Counted from the stretch's first letter, positions 21,912-34,885 are shown. The stretch is DNA of 64,000 bases from Nymphaea colorata (GCF_008831285.2 NC_045148.1:3098001-3162000), one strand, 5' to 3'. Notes: generated by a model not told the origin, from the sequence alone. Translations and numbers: made by a program.

Positions 21912-24900
21912 TCATATCCAGAGGGAGAAAACATAGACCAAAGCCAAGGCGAGGCATAAAGAGCGAACTGTGATTGATGTTGGCATGCGGCCCTTATCCT
22001 TCCGGATGAACTGTGCTTCAAAAACTGGAATGCTTATAACGCTTATATAGCCAGAGATGACTATTTGTAGGGCAAGGCGATCAAGGGCTCCCAGCCCTTC
22101 ACTTAGGACCACAGTGAATCCCCGGATGAAGCAGTAGAGATTGAGCAACGCTAGGGTTGTTGGGGGTATGAACATTGGCGAGGGCACTGCGAACTCCATG
22201 ATCTCTTGCTCGTATCTCTTTGATGCTTCCTCATCGATGACCTTGCTGGTGATTTCGAAACCAGACTCTGAGACACCAAGCAACTTCAAGATGATGACGA
22301 TGACAGAGAAGAGGTAGGAAGAGGAGCCCTTGAACATCCACATCCTGGTCTCGTTCCACCACATCTTGAAGGTTCCCTTTGCCCATATGAGCTCAACAAG
22401 GCTGAATACGTGGGATCCCATGCCCAAGAAAGCAAACACCTTGAACCATGGATCGGATGCCTATACACATTAAAAGCCACAGAGAATTTGGGTTACTGAT
22501 CTGCACTTAGTATTTTACTGCCCACAGATGGAAGAAGCATCCATGCATGCACAAAATAATTTAATTCCTTTGAAGAACTTACTGAAAGTTACTGCCACAT
22601 TTTAGTTTGTCAGGGAAATTGGTAGAGACCAAACCATTAAGTCAAGAACAAGATTAGATCATTTAAGTATGATGTTTAAAGTGTTCTTCATTTTTCTTTT
22701 TTTTTTGCAAATGTTTCCTTACTAATATGATAATAAGAATAGGTTGATGCAAATGTCTATTAAGTTGATCATTTGTTGGACTTTAATAGTGTTTTAATTA
22801 TAACTAAAAAAAAAATGAGCTGCTCCCATAACATGACATTTTGATAATAGAAAAATACATAATTTTCATAAAAACAACTTGAATCAAGAGCATGTCTTCT
22901 ATGAAAATAGTTTTAGCAATTAGACCAAAGTTATCGTGGGAGAGAAAGAGAGAGACACCAATAAGAATTAATACCTTGGGGAACAAGGGTATGTCTTTCA
23001 AGATGCAGAGAGAAGGTAAGATGGCGTAGCAGAGCATGGGGAGGCCCCAGAGGGCCCAGAGAGTGTAGAAGCTGTAGCACATAATCTGGCCGAGCTTGAG
23101 GCGGCGGGGGCCGTGGGTCCATGGGCAGTAGTCGGAGAGGAAGATCTCGAGCAGGCCGGTGGACCAGCGCTTGTGCTGGATGAGGGTGTCGTTGGTGTTG
23201 ACGGGGGCGAGGCCCAGGTAGGCGTTCCTGTCCTCCGGACTGCAGAATACTGACTGCCATCCCCTCGAATGCAGCACTATGCCTGTGAACACGTCCTCCA
23301 CCGCGCACCCATACATCAACCCCATCTGCATTCATTCTTTAATTAATTACCACTCATACATTAACTTATGATTAGCACCTCTTTCTCTCTCTATCATAAA
23401 GTGATAGGTAGCACAACGTTGGGTGGCATGTTGAGCTTCGGATTAGGAGTGCTTTTATGGAGACTAAGCTGACCGGTTCTTGTCTTGTCCTCTTCCCCCA
23501 TCTCCTCTTTTGTAGCGCAACCGGTTGGCTTGGGTGGCGTATTATAGTCACGTTCTCAATTCAAATCTTAGAGGGCACTATATTGATGGTATGTAAGAGT
23601 GTTGAACTTGCGATTAGGGGTACCATTATAGAGGCTAAGTGGGCTGGTTCTTGTCCATTTCTCTTCCCCATCTCTTCACACACTAACACACACACACACA
23701 TTGAATGAATGATTGGACATCAATTGGAAACAAAGGGTCTCTTAGGCAGCACCTAAACTCAGTCAATTGAGTCCGTAGTGAGAACTGTCATTGGATCTGG
23801 CCGTAGGTGGATTTGCTATTGGTGATACACGGTTCCCGGATATGAACCTGGTCTGGGAACAAATGGGTGCGGGAGGGAGGACCCTTGAAATGTACTGGAA
23901 TGGTTCACACATGTTAGTGAGAATATGTGCGTGGAATGTCTATGTGTGTTTGTGTGCATGTGCACAAGGGAGACTGTGGAGAGTTATATTACCTTCTTTC
24001 CCCATTCGGTACCCTTCTCAAAGTCAGCGCTTGCAAGAGCTTTTGCCTTCTCCTCTAATGTACTCCACTCATCAGGATGAATTTTATTACCTACAAGTTA
24101 GGGAGAAATCAATCCAAGTCGATAATCAATATATCGCTAATGTTAAAAGCCAGTGATATATAATTTAGTTCTCCAGTTCGAGCTAATGCATAGGCGAATA
24201 TTAAAAAATTTTCTTTTCTTTTTTTTTTTCCACCACTTTATATTCTGAGACCAGAGGTGGAGCTGAAATTTTTTGTCTATGAAGCACTAAATATATAAGT
24301 AACAAAATTTCAATTGGCCTGACCAGGATTTCATGGGGCTGATCTATATAATTAGATCCAAATCTACTCAAATCCATTCATTAAAGACAATTTTTTACAA
24401 TGGGCACCGTGGAGCATAACACTTACCTCCGCCCCTAACCCACTATTACCAACTACATGAGAGTTGAAAGTGAGTTGCATGCGCCACCCTGGTGCAGAAG
24501 CATATATGCACCGAAAAATGAAAAGGTTGGAATAGGATATTTTGAGTATTTTTCAAAAAAAAAAAAAATGTTGCTTGTTGTCTTTTAATTTTTTATTACT
24601 TCTTTTTGTCATTGCAAAAAGATTTTTTTTTTATGGATAATGAGTATTCAGGTCATTACACACTCAAGAAATTGTGAATTAATATCAGTTGAAAATTCAA
24701 TATGAAGGCATAAGCAAGAAGCGTGGTCAATTGTGTAGTTGAAATTTTGGAACCGATCAAAGAAGGGAAGTGAGATTTTACCTGAACAACTGGCCCAATC
24801 AGCTTGAAAGTCAGGTGAGTAGAGCTTCCCATTTAATGAAACGCGACGATGGACTGAGCCAGTTCCAGCATACATTGGACCGTTGTGAGCATTGGTGCCA

Positions 24901-27900
24901 AAGAATTCTATCTGTGTAAGAAGCAAACGAATACTCTTGGCTTCTCAGATCCATTAAACACAAATTCTACTAGAAAAAACTGAATTTACACACAGCAAGG
25001 TGGTTTAGAAAAATGTAAATGATTGAAGATTCGGATTAACTCTGGTAATCGAAAAAATCTAACTAGCAAACAGAGGTGAAGGCAGGTATGGGCACCGTGT
25101 GGGGCAATTGGCCCGCACAGACCAACCAAAAATGCTTGTTTTTATGTTCATACTACTTCATGGTAATTTTTTCATTTGTATGTTGGTACTTCTTAAAAAT
25201 TTAAAATTTCATAACTAGTGTCCCTTGACCAAAATTTTTTGGGTCGGCCCTACTAGTTAGGTCGGACCATGTTCAAAGCGACTGGCAATAACCAAGCCGT
25301 GCATAAGGGCTGCAATTTCAATATTGATCGTAACTAGGCTCGACAACATGTGGGTCATCTAGTTGGGCAGAAATCTAATCAAGTTGATCTTGGATCCGAT
25401 ATTAACATTGCGAAACTAGATCGAGGCACATCCTCCTTTTTTTCTCACTGGCATAGAGAGTGAGAATAGAGGAAGAACTGGAGTGCTTTTAGTTTATTGC
25501 ATACTGAACTTTTTATATTTTCTTTTCCATCTTAGATTTCTTGAATCAAAGAAATCTAAAATGGAGAGTCTGCGATTGCTTCCACTCCTCTTCTCTAATT
25601 TTCATGTAATGCGAAGCCTCTTGAAGTTTCTTAGATGGATTTAAAAAACTAAAATTGGTCACTATATGTTAGAGTGTGCCTCAGCTCAAAATTTTTTGCT
25701 CTCCTACTTATTGGTAGGAATGTTTAAAATGTGTGCCTAATACATCCAAAGATCATCATACCCAAGGGTTCTACATCCCCTCGATCTTCGAACAAAGATG
25801 CCAAGATTCAGGTTGTTGGAAGTTTGCGGTCTAATCCTAACTTAACGGGAGAACATTTTGCAGGCTAAGGCGTCAGTATAATTTTCCAATTTTTGGTGTT
25901 TGTTTAAAAGGTTGTTTGATAACAGCAATAGTACGTTACTGTTTCATGCATGTGCACCAAATGTTGGAGGCAAATACATATAACAGTAATATCCTGTTAT
26001 TATTACCAAACACCTCATAAGTTACTTTTTTTATTTGTTAAATATCTTCTTCTGGTTTTGAAAACAGAGGAGACTCATTTTGGCCATAGACTTAGGAAGG
26101 AAGATGTTGATCTTTCTAACAGCGTAAATCCTTATGTTCTTGTGTGTCTTGTTTTCTCTCTTATTGATCTTGAGAGTGCAAAAAATAATCATTCCCGACA
26201 GGGGCAACTTTCAAAATTTTTTAACCCAAGGATTTGACATTTGTGTTTGTCAAATGCTGCAGAATATATATGTAGCCGGTACTGTAGTGTGTGGGCAGTG
26301 AGGGAGTCAGAAATTTTTAGTTGGGGGGAACTCTAAGTTTAAATTTCAGATTTGAAAGGGCGCACTCATATGTAAAAAACTATGAATGAATGATGTTTCT
26401 CTATGTAAATAAAGTAAAATTTTTAGGCTGGTGTGGGCAATTGCCCACACAAGCTATAACATAGGTCCTACCCTGTGTCACATGGATTAATCAAGATCTC
26501 CGGCATTCAGATTCAAGTCATAATCAGTTACCAATACAATGAACCTACTGAAATTAAGCAAATCAGTACTATTCAAACTTCCAACAGAATAAGGGAGATG
26601 GTAATTAATTCATAACATATATATATATATATATAAGATCAGAAGAGGGGCGTACCTCATAGATTCGTTTGACGCCGTTAGCATACAGGTCGTTGGTGGT
26701 GATGCCATTGAAGCTCTGTGGGAACTGAACGTAGCCAATTTTGTTGCCTTTCTCAGGGTCCAGGAAGAAGCAGATGGCATGGAGGAGAGATTCGGAGTTG
26801 TTTGAGTACATGTCGCAGTCGACATTGAGTACCAAAGGAGCATTGCTTATGATGGACGACACCCGGTTCTGCCCAAAAATCAACACATACGAGAGAATGA
26901 AATGAGCCACTGAAGATCATGCCATCTTCTGTTTCTATTTGAAAAACAAAAAACATTATGGGGCGAGTGCCAATTGAACCCTTTCTGGGATTCTTTGGCT
27001 TCATATGAACTTCATTTGACAGAAATAACCATTATACATTTGTGTGAGAAGTAGTTTAAACTAAAATATTAATTTCTACTTTTTTAATTTGCAGCACGAA
27101 AAGGCTCCAAGAATCTAATTTGCATATTGGGGAGGCACATAATAGTAAATTTTAAGAATATAAATGAGAAAAACAGTTTTGGCTTATTCTTATATATTGT
27201 TGCCGGCCCTTTAATTGGTTTTCAAAAGCTTAACCATCAGTCTTTATAGATAAAAATGTATTTATGACCGTTTGACAATCGTATAACTGTCTCATAAATC
27301 TGATATAAAAATATAGAGTAAATTTATGGAATGCTTGTTATGGTGTTTTATATATCTGTCCTATTTTTTGGGGCAGGTTCATGGCCGGATAATAACAGAG
27401 TGTTACATTTGTCAAACAACCTCTTAAAAGCCACTGTTGAAACAAGTAGGTGTATTTTTTTACAATAAACTTTTCCTTGCTAGTTGGAGGAGGTCTGGAT
27501 CAGGTCCATCAACAGAGTGTTACATTTGTCAAACAACCTCTTAAAAGCCACTGTTGAAACAAGTAGGTGTATTTTTTTACAATAAACTTTTCCTTGCTAG
27601 TTGGAGGAGGTCTGGATCAGGTCCATCAACAGAGTGTTACATTTGTCAAACAACCTCTTAAAAGCCACTGTTGAAACAAGTAGGTGTATTTTTTTACAAT
27701 AAACTTTTCCTTGCTAGTTGGAGGAGGTCTGGATCAGGTCGATCAGGTCAATGTCTAAGAAGAGAACCCTCGTCAAAGGCTTGAACAAATACAGCCTTTC
27801 TTGGCAATGTAATTTGCAAGTTAAGGATACACACGCGTTCTAAATTAAGATGCAACTAGAAAAAAACCATAGTAAATATACTGTAAAAGGTCTGTTTTCG

Positions 27901-30900
27901 TATGAAAATATATGGGGGAAATTAATGTAAACAAGAAGCACCAAAAAAGTTTGAGGCTTAATTACCAAGGCATTCAGTGCACCAGCTTTGTAATGGTGAT
28001 GGACTCCTGGTCTCTTCTCCCTGGAGAGGTAAACCAGGGTTGGCATGGGGCTGCCGCTTGCGTCTAAGTCCTCGCCATTCCCTTTCAACAGAATCTGCCA
28101 ATTGCACGATCGAGTCATATCCACATATAATGTAATCAATATCAGTTATCAGTTTCACAACATTGCATAAATTGACCATGAGTTTTTTATATTGTTCCCA
28201 GATGCAAGTGGATCATTAATCTTTGACATCCAATCCAATTCAAATGATGATATTTTAAGATGAATACCTTTTGAATAAGATTTACTATACATTACATGTA
28301 GATGTGAGGGAATGTCAATGGATATTCGAATTGGATGTAGAATTTACCGTATGTGATTTATTCACATTCGAATTCAAATACGAAAAGGGTTTAATATTGT
28401 ATCTGAATCTGCCTTTAAATTCACATGAACCTGACTTTTAAATTGACAACCAAATCGGCCAAATCCGAGATTTAGTTAAACACATAACCGAGTCCAAACT
28501 GTTCTATGATATGTTAAGAACGGACTTCCAAAATATATGAATATTGGATATAGAATACCTATCTAAACCAGAACTTGAATCCGAACTTGAATCCATCTGA
28601 AAATCTACTTAAAAATTGACTTTACATGAATTAGGATGTCATTTATTTCTTAAATCCAAATTTGATTAATTTTTCTCCAAATCTAATCTTTTGAGGCAGT
28701 TGGGATGGACATTATCCAGTCCGAGTTATATATTTTAAGGGTTGTTTAGTAGTTGGAATAATATGTGAGTGTTACGTAGCCTCAAAAATTGAGACAAATT
28801 CACGAAACACTAAAATTAAGTGTTTATAAATTTACCCTATTTTTGTGGACAGATTGATGGAACACTCACAAAGTGTTTCATTTCCAAGCGACCTCCCGAT
28901 ATCCCCATTGATTTGGTTTGCTTTCACGTATTCAGTCCAGAATTGAATCGATAATTTGACCTTCATCTAGCTTAAAACTAAATCGTATAAAGTTGCGTCC
29001 GTAGATGACTTTGCAAACCTGCTGGTAATATCGAAGAACGTAACAACAATTATCGGTTTACCTCTAGTATGGTTTGATGGTCTCGAGGGTTCCTCGCCAA
29101 GTCCCACTCTCTGAGCCCCTTGTGTTTCGCCTTCGCCTCTGCCGGCACGCTTCCTGACCTCGCAGCATTCTCTATCCCATCGCTCATATCATCGAACTTC
29201 CGCTGCACGTATTTGCAATTTCCAGTACCAATCAATAAAAATCAGATGCCATCCGCACAGCTGAACTAGATAGAAAAATAATAAAGCATTTAAGAGACCA
29301 AATTATGCGTTGTTACAAGTTTGGCTCAAATTCGATTTGTGTTTGCTCCATGATCAATTAATTTCTTGTTTAAATATCAGCTCCAAATTTAAATCCGAAT
29401 CCAAGTTTTGGTGCCCAGTTGCCCGCACCAACCCCACAAAAACTATTTATTTTTATATTAATAGTTTAAACGATTTTCTCATTTATATATACTGGTAACT
29501 TTGAGGTTTGATGAATTTTTAGTTAGTGGAGTACAGTTTGACAAATATTATAATTCCAAATACAACAGATGTCGCATTTAATTTTAGAAATCCAACCCAT
29601 TTTAACTGTGGATGTGTTTTAGTAATTAATACAAGAAGTAGGTTGTCTACTTTCAGCCCAGATTTTATACTCGGGGCTTAGGTACTAAAATGAATGCATG
29701 GGTGCAAAATGACTGAAATGGCCATGGTGGTAAAAAAAAACGTGCCCTCCCCTTTTCAAGGACAAAAGACTAAATGCCAAAGGAACATTAGCAAGAACAA
29801 AAAATGGAGGTGCAAAAATTCATTCACATGCTAAAATGACTAAAATAGCCCGGGTGAAAAAAAATGTCCCATGCACGTACAAAATATCGATACGGTAGTG
29901 TTTGAATTTTTTCCCTTATTTTAAAGGAAAAAATTTACCTAGAAAAAGTTCATTTGGTAAAGATGAAAAAGGGGAAATTTCACATCATTTTAAAATGCGA
30001 TGTTTTTGATAAAGTAAAAATAGTTCACATAAAAAATTTTTGAGCGTTTGATGTCTAAAATGAGGGAGGGCAGAAAAACAGTTGCAAATAGCTAACCGAC
30101 CATTACAAGCGTTTAAGTTTTTTTTTAAAATACTTCGATATAAAAAAAAATTAAAAATTATTTCTAAATTCAAAAAGTTGGAAAATAAGCGTACAGACCA
30201 TGCACTTCTTTTTCACTTTTCCACTAGCTCATGCACTTTTCCATCTGGTGAAAGCCATCTGGGTAAACAGCCGGATCTCTTAGGGTCTCATTTTTTACCA
30301 CTATCATTTCAATCAAAAAACCCGATTTCACCAAGTAACTTTTTTTGTGTTTGTTGGAGGAGGGGGATTCCCCTCCTTTACAATGTTTCACGCGGCTATC
30401 AAATGTGTCATAACTAAAAATTACCTTTTTACCCTACCCCTAGACGAGCAACATATAAAAGGTTCAAGAAATCCCATTTGTATGCAAAAAAAAAAAAAAA
30501 GTAGGTTGGAATATTTTAAAAATTACTTTATAAGGACATGCACATTATAATTTAATAAATTTATTTTTATTTGTTAAAAGTTTTTTATTATTAAATATTT
30601 TAATCATAGTTGGCAAATTCGTAACTCGAATCAGCTGAATGACTGATCAATTTATATCAGGCGAGTCAAGACTAACCAAGACCAAGTTAAAGCTTGGTAA
30701 GAATCAACTCAACCAACTTTGACCGTGGTCAGGTTTTTTTAAGGCTTCGAGTTGATGCGAGCGATTTTGGAACGATTACATACATTTTTACATGCATGAG
30801 ACAAGTCTTAAAAAAAAATCACCACGAAGAAACCACTTCCTTAAATGGCAAAAACGCCCCCCACAAGCAAAGTGGAGGACTGTAGGAAATGTTGCCCCGT

Positions 30901-32871
30901 TTCAATGGTCGACCCGACCAACATCCACAGCGCTAGATTAGTCCAGTGACAACAGCTGGAGACCCTTGTTAGTGGGGCCATCAATTCCTGTTTACCTTTT
31001 TTGTTTACCTTTTTGAGGATCTCAGTGGGACCAGGGAACACATGTGTTCATTTTCCCCCTAATCCAACCGCCTACTATTAAAAAACATAAATGCATGCTT
31101 TGTTGGGATGCAAAACTGCAAGGAAACATGTTCTTCTTGAGTGTAGAATATGCAATAAATGCAATTTTAAGATACTCACGGACATGTGTGCTTATCTAAA
31201 AATTTTTAGAATGCACAATAGAGGCATAGACTATTTTTATAAGTACCATAAACAATTAATGCATTATAAAGAAGCGCTAATATTCCAATGGAAATTGCGT
31301 TTTAACAACATTTTTTGATTTTTTGCCATTCAATAACATCAACATTAGACAAATCATATATATACATCTTTATATATAAGAAAATTGGTATATCCCAGAC
31401 CACTTAGGTCAGTGACAAAAACCGAACTTGAGAAAAATGATTTTAAACAACATATGAACATTCTACCATATTAATAAATATTAATTTAATATAAAACTTG
31501 TGTTAAATTGATGTTGTTTTTAAAAAGAACACTTGTTTTTCTATCATAAAAAATTTGATATCCATTTTTTTATTAGTATAAAACTTGTTAAACTCAAAAA
31601 ATGTTCACATTAGTGTATAATTCTTATCAGAACATTAATAGGATCATATTTGTGTGGTTAGATTACGTAAACAAATATGTTACCAACCACTTTTCTGTGT
31701 TTTGTTTTTGTCCTAAACCTAGTGGTTTGGATATATATATAAGAGATATAGTCGAAAATTTTGATATTAGTAGTCAAGATGTAGTCCCGAAATAAACTGA
31801 CAAGTCTACACTGGAGACTATTAATTTACGTCAGTTTGGATGAAATTCAAACTAAATCATTAATAAATTAGACAGCTGCTGGACAGTTTGGGAGCATGCT
31901 CCCATCAGGATAATTAAAAATTAAATTAGACAATTATGAGCGTATGTGTCTCTCACCAAATTAAAAAAATGAGAAACACTTTCTATTATAATAACATTTT
32001 AATTCAAAACTAAAGTGCAGCCATTTTTTTTAATTAATGGTTTAATTTATTTGCTAATATGAGAGAGTTGACCGTATTTTTATGCTCAAAACCCGATAAT
32101 TGAAGCTACAATATACTTAAAAAAATTGATATTTATAATAAAAATTATATTGATCTAGGTAAGTTAGGTTTGAGTAAGAAAAAAAGGTAAACATAAGCAC
32201 ATGAGAGAGCGAGAGAGATGGGGAGGGAGAGAGCGAGACAGAGAGACAGAAAGAGAGAGGTATCAGAAGGTGCAATGATCTATTCATTTTACCTTGACTT
32301 CAGAGTATTCTCTCCTAAAACCGTCATTGTCACCAAGCTCAAGTGGCATGTCCATGGAGAAGTAGACTCGCGGCGACCTTGGCTCAACTTGGAACTTCCG
32401 ACAGAACGGCAGCCAATCTCGTGCGAACTCTGCCGCCAAGACGGCGGCGTAGAATGTCAGCTCCGATCCTCCATCATCCGAGAGGTAGAAGGCCAGCTTC
32501 TCGACTGGATACTCATAGGCCATCATGGACAGCAGAGTATTGACGACGATCGTCGGCGGCTCTCGAACAGGGTCGGCAGTGCAGACAAAGACGTCGACGG
32601 CCGGGACGTCGGCAGGAAGGCGGTCCCTGTGGGTGTGGTGGAAGGTGGGAGCCCATCGGAAGCCCTGTTGGAAAAGCCAGACGACGGCGAACCAGAAGTC
32701 GGCGGCGGTGATGAGGAGCCAGAGTGGGATGTGGGTGGTGGGGATGTGGGTGAACCGGTAATAAAAGAGAGACAACAGAGCGGAGACGAAGAGAAGGAAA
32801 TAGAGCTTGTAAAGGCCTCGCCACGGCAACACCGTCGTCGTGAAGAGGCGGCGATTAGGTGTGGCGGCCAT
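21912..32871 (-). CDS. CSLE: Cellulose synthase-like protein, CslE type (8 exons, 729 aa)
   Basis: Exons: 32871-32293, 29202-29062, 28094-27966, 26868-26656, 24911-24782, 24090-23993, 23325-22975, 22460-21912. All introns are GT-AG and the phases join into 729 codons, the usual CslE length. Two N-terminal membrane segments (about residues 21-40 and 48-70) precede the cytosolic GT2 domain. Its motifs are VDVFVCTAD (92-100), SDDGGS (131-136), VDCDM (299-303), VEDV (439-442) and QHKRW (480-484). About six C-terminal membrane segments follow. [11 protein letters not shown] in exon 2 and RYEQEIMEF in exon 8 favour CslE over CslG, CslB or CslH. The family are Golgi or endomembrane glycosyltransferases; the CslE substrate is not settled. 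All catalytic motifs are intact, so I take the gene as functional. The ATG at 32871 is chosen because it starts the conserved N-terminus after a TATA-like region. Exon 1 is GC-rich compared with the introns. Confidence 0.95.
22461..22974 (-). other. CslE intron 7
   Basis: 514 bp, AT-rich, donor AAG/GTATTA and acceptor GTATAG/GCA. No repeat or ORF of note. Confidence 0.85.
23326..23992 (-). other. CslE intron 6 with a partly duplicated segment
   Basis: Two diverged direct copies of a block about 65-80 bp long lie at about 23428-23505 and 23597-23675. Both contain GGAGACTAAGCTGACCGGTT- or GGCTAAGTGGGCTGGTT-like sequence, then TCTTGTC and a CTTCCCC tract. Between them lies GGTTGGCTTGGGTGG and, about 30 bases on, TTCAAATC, resembling tRNA-type A and B boxes. 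A SINE fragment is possible but unproven. A short CA run ends at 23700. Confidence 0.5.
24091..24781 (-). other. CslE intron 5
   Basis: 691 bp, AT-rich. Contains a segment at 24246-24440 with ends GAGGTGGAGCTGAAATTTTT and ACCTCCGCCCC, typical of a short degenerate inverted-repeat element. Confidence 0.75.
25078..25256 (-). repeat. Short dispersed repeat, copy in CslE intron 4
   Basis: On the minus strand it reads AGGGCCGACCCAAAAAATTT, then a GGACAC word and an AT-rich body, and ends with GGGCCAATTGCCCCACAC. The order of words matches the copies at 26295-26480 and 42297-42445. Confidence 0.55.
26295..26480 (+). repeat. Short dispersed repeat with a 20-bp palindromic end
   Basis: Begins GAGTCAGAAATTTTTAGTTG and runs through an AT-rich body to GTGTGGGCAATTGCCCACAC (26431-26450), a perfect palindrome, then CCTACCCTG. 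Relatives lie at 25078-25256, about 29405-29530 and 42297-42445. Confidence 0.6.
26869..27965 (-). other. CslE intron 3, containing the 117-bp triplication
   Basis: 1097 bp, GT-AG, AT-rich apart from the tandem repeat at 27394-27744. Confidence 0.85.
27394..27744. repeat. Three tandem copies of a 117-bp unit in CslE intron 3
   Basis: Units start at 27394, 27511 and 27628, each with AACAGAGTGTTACATTTG. As far as I can read, the three are identical except near the end of the third, where GGTCCATC becomes GGTCGATC. The identity shows recent amplification or conversion. Confidence 0.97.
28095..29061 (-). other. CslE intron 2, containing a GGATATCCG-type repeat relative
   Basis: 967 bp. The segment at about 28303-28700 starts AGGGAATGTCAATGGATA and is rich in GGATT, CGAATT and CTGAATC words, a diverged relative of 8834-9200. 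No coding sequence. Confidence 0.7.
29203..32292 (-). other. CslE intron 1
   Basis: 3090 bp, donor AAG/GTAAAA and acceptor GTGCAG/CGG. It is AT-rich throughout. It holds a possible member of the short dispersed repeat family at about 29405-29530, an A-rich tract at about 30487-30500 and an AT-rich stretch from 31300 to 32160. Only short chance ORFs are present. Confidence 0.85.
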
Positions 32872-32940
32872 TTTTAGTGACAGCTGCTGCAGCGGCGGTG
32901 GTGATATTAATGTAATGTAATATGTAATTCCTAGAGAATA

Positions 32941-32966
32941 TATACATATATATATATATATATATA
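32941..32966 (-). promoter_or_regulatory. TATA-like TA microsatellite in the CslE promoter
   Basis: On the minus strand CTCTATATATATA lies about 70-95 bases before the CslE ATG, the position expected for a plant TATA box plus a short 5' UTR. It consists of about 12 TA units, so the core promoter element is itself a microsatellite. Confidence 0.5.
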
Positions 32967-33235
32967 GAGGAAGGAGTGGAAGGGGGGAGGGATGAAGTTT
33001 GTCAATCGATGGAGCCCACGTTAAGGATGGGAGGAAGTGGACGTGATGGGAGGCGAAGGAAAAGCTCACGCGAGTCTCGTGGATAAGAACGCGCAGGTGG
33101 GTCGGACTGGTAGCTAAATAACAACTCTGTCTCTTTTCTTAGATGTTTAATTTAGTACTCCACGTCTATTTTATTAATAAAAGCGTGATGATCTTAGATT
33201 ACAGGCACATATTAAAACATAGATAATTAAGGCTC

Positions 33236-33237
<2 letters not shown>

Positions 33238-33287
<50 letters not shown>
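33238..33287. repeat. TA microsatellite upstream of CslE
   Basis: Uninterrupted TA run about 370 bp before the CslE start codon. Confidence 0.97.
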
Positions 33288-33292
<5 letters not shown>

Positions 33293-34411
33293 GAATGGTG
33301 ATTCTAGCCTTTTAAAGTTACCTAACCATCTACCAAGAATATAGTCTTATCAATCATAACTTCATTGTGAATGAAATCTGTTGTTATTCTTGCCAAGTAT
33401 ATTTGTGTGCTCAATGATACGATAAAATATTTATCATGATCTTTTTTGGAGGCTTAATTGGTCTTACAAGTAGTTAGCTGTATATGGTAATAACTGGCCA
33501 CTTCTTTTATTTTTGTTCGTATTGTTTTCCTTAATTTTTATACAAAAACCTGCGGCCCTTGAGAAGCACAGAATTCACACTGATCAGGATTTGCAAGTAT
33601 ATGCTGGTAACAAAAAAATTTTGTGATGATGTATAAGACACAAGAATAAGCTTTAATTTTGACAGATACAATGGGAGAACATGAGAAGCACGCACTATTT
33701 CTGTCTTGTTCATCTGCCAGCCCTATTGCACGTCAGTACTAGAACTTTTATATATTCAGCCATAAAGGCAGAGCAGACCGTTTGGTGCATATACCAGAGA
33801 GCCTGTAGATCAACGATCAATACAGACTTTTCAAGTTAATTTGCACCTGGATCAGGTCCATGTGTGACCGTCTAATATTTTACCAAGTGTGCTCATATTC
33901 GTAGCAACTAATTAACAAAGAAAGTTATTAATCGGCTTTAAGATAAAATCGACGTAGATCGATCGGGATCGGGTAGCAAGGAAATTAAGTCTGTCGCTTC
34001 AGCTGATTAATTAATGCCAATTAGCTTGCAAACTTAATAATTGCAGGAATCAAATTTGCCCCCCTTAGGGGCCAACTTCACTAGTGCATCTATGCGGTAA
34101 CCAAAGCCCAAGCTGTCAATTTAATGAAAGCCCAATTGTCATGGAACTGGTTGTATACTCTGTTTTTGTGTATATGAATTTTCACGCGTCATTTCAAAAA
34201 TAACAAAAAATATCCATCATTAATACAAAAAGAAACTTTTTGTATAGACAAAAAGAAACCTCAAAAAAAAGGATTTGGAATTCCATCAAGAAAATTTAGA
34301 GATTCGAAAAAGTAACACTTATGACTTCAATCCGTATTTGTATATTATTATTACTAATATACCTCTCTAAATGGTAAAAAAACGTCTTTATTTTTTTGGT
34401 TCTACTCATAG

Positions 34412-34803
34412 TATTCCCTGTGTCTAGAGTGTGTACAGTCCTTTGCTTTACTGTATATTTCCTTTGCTTATGTTAAGTCATTGTTTATGCTTGTTTACAT
34501 GTAAGAGAGTACCCTCCCTTCGGTCTAAGTGTCATGTGTGGGGATTCTATGTCTTGAGTGGTTGGCATTAGAATTTTTTGTATGCGGCTTCGGTCAAGTT
34601 GAGATTATCTTCCTTTTCTTACCTTCCTCATGATGTACTAGTTTTCCAAGATGAATACATTGCGAACTTTCTTTATTCACAATCTCTTTTCTTTATGCAC
34701 TTTGTTTTCCAAAACGCTCTTTGTATCCCTTTCGGTGGTTTAAAGGCTGACGGCAATTAGGTTCTTATCGTGCTGCACGGACTGAAGGAGTCAGCCCGTG
34801 ACA
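34412..34803 (+). repeat. 5' LTR of the chromovirus
   Basis: Starts TATTCCCTGTG (first TG changed to TA) and ends CCCGTGACA. It lacks a 13-bp block (ATCCTGTAAGTAA) present in the 3' LTR near 39515-39530. Confidence 0.93.
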
Positions 34804-34805
34804 AC

Positions 34806-34818
34806 TGGTATCAGAGTC
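34806..34818 (+). promoter_or_regulatory. Primer binding site, initiator Met tRNA
   Basis: TGGTATCAGAGTC begins two bases after the 5' LTR and matches the usual plant initiator-Met PBS except near its end. Confidence 0.9.
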
Positions 34819-34885
34819 ATTGTAGAACAGCACGCCGGCGAGCGTTGATCGAAGAGGACGTCTTGGTGACTCAATACAATCTGTG

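Larger units (their letters stand above)
24912..26655 (-). other. CslE intron 4 with two short dispersed repeats
   Basis: 1744 bp. Holds family members at about 25078-25256 (inverted) and 26295-26480 (direct), and a TA microsatellite at 26617-26635 just inside the donor side. No coding sequence. Confidence 0.8.
32872..34406. other. Upstream flank of CslE
   Basis: The CslE 5' UTR and promoter lie next to the ATG. A second TA microsatellite occupies 33238-33287. No ORF or other element is recognisable up to the chromovirus insertion at 34412. Confidence 0.6.

Noticed and set aside
22931-23335. 134-codon minus ORF rich in Pro, Arg and His
   Set aside because: Alternative frame of CslE exon 7; the other frame carries the VED and QxxRW motifs.
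27394-27744. CRISPR-like regular repeats
   Set aside because: The units are adjacent 117-bp copies without unique spacers, in a eukaryotic intron.
32218-32877. 219-codon plus-strand ORF with charged composition
   Set aside because: It is the antisense of CslE exon 1, whose frame, splice site and conserved motifs are clear on the minus strand.
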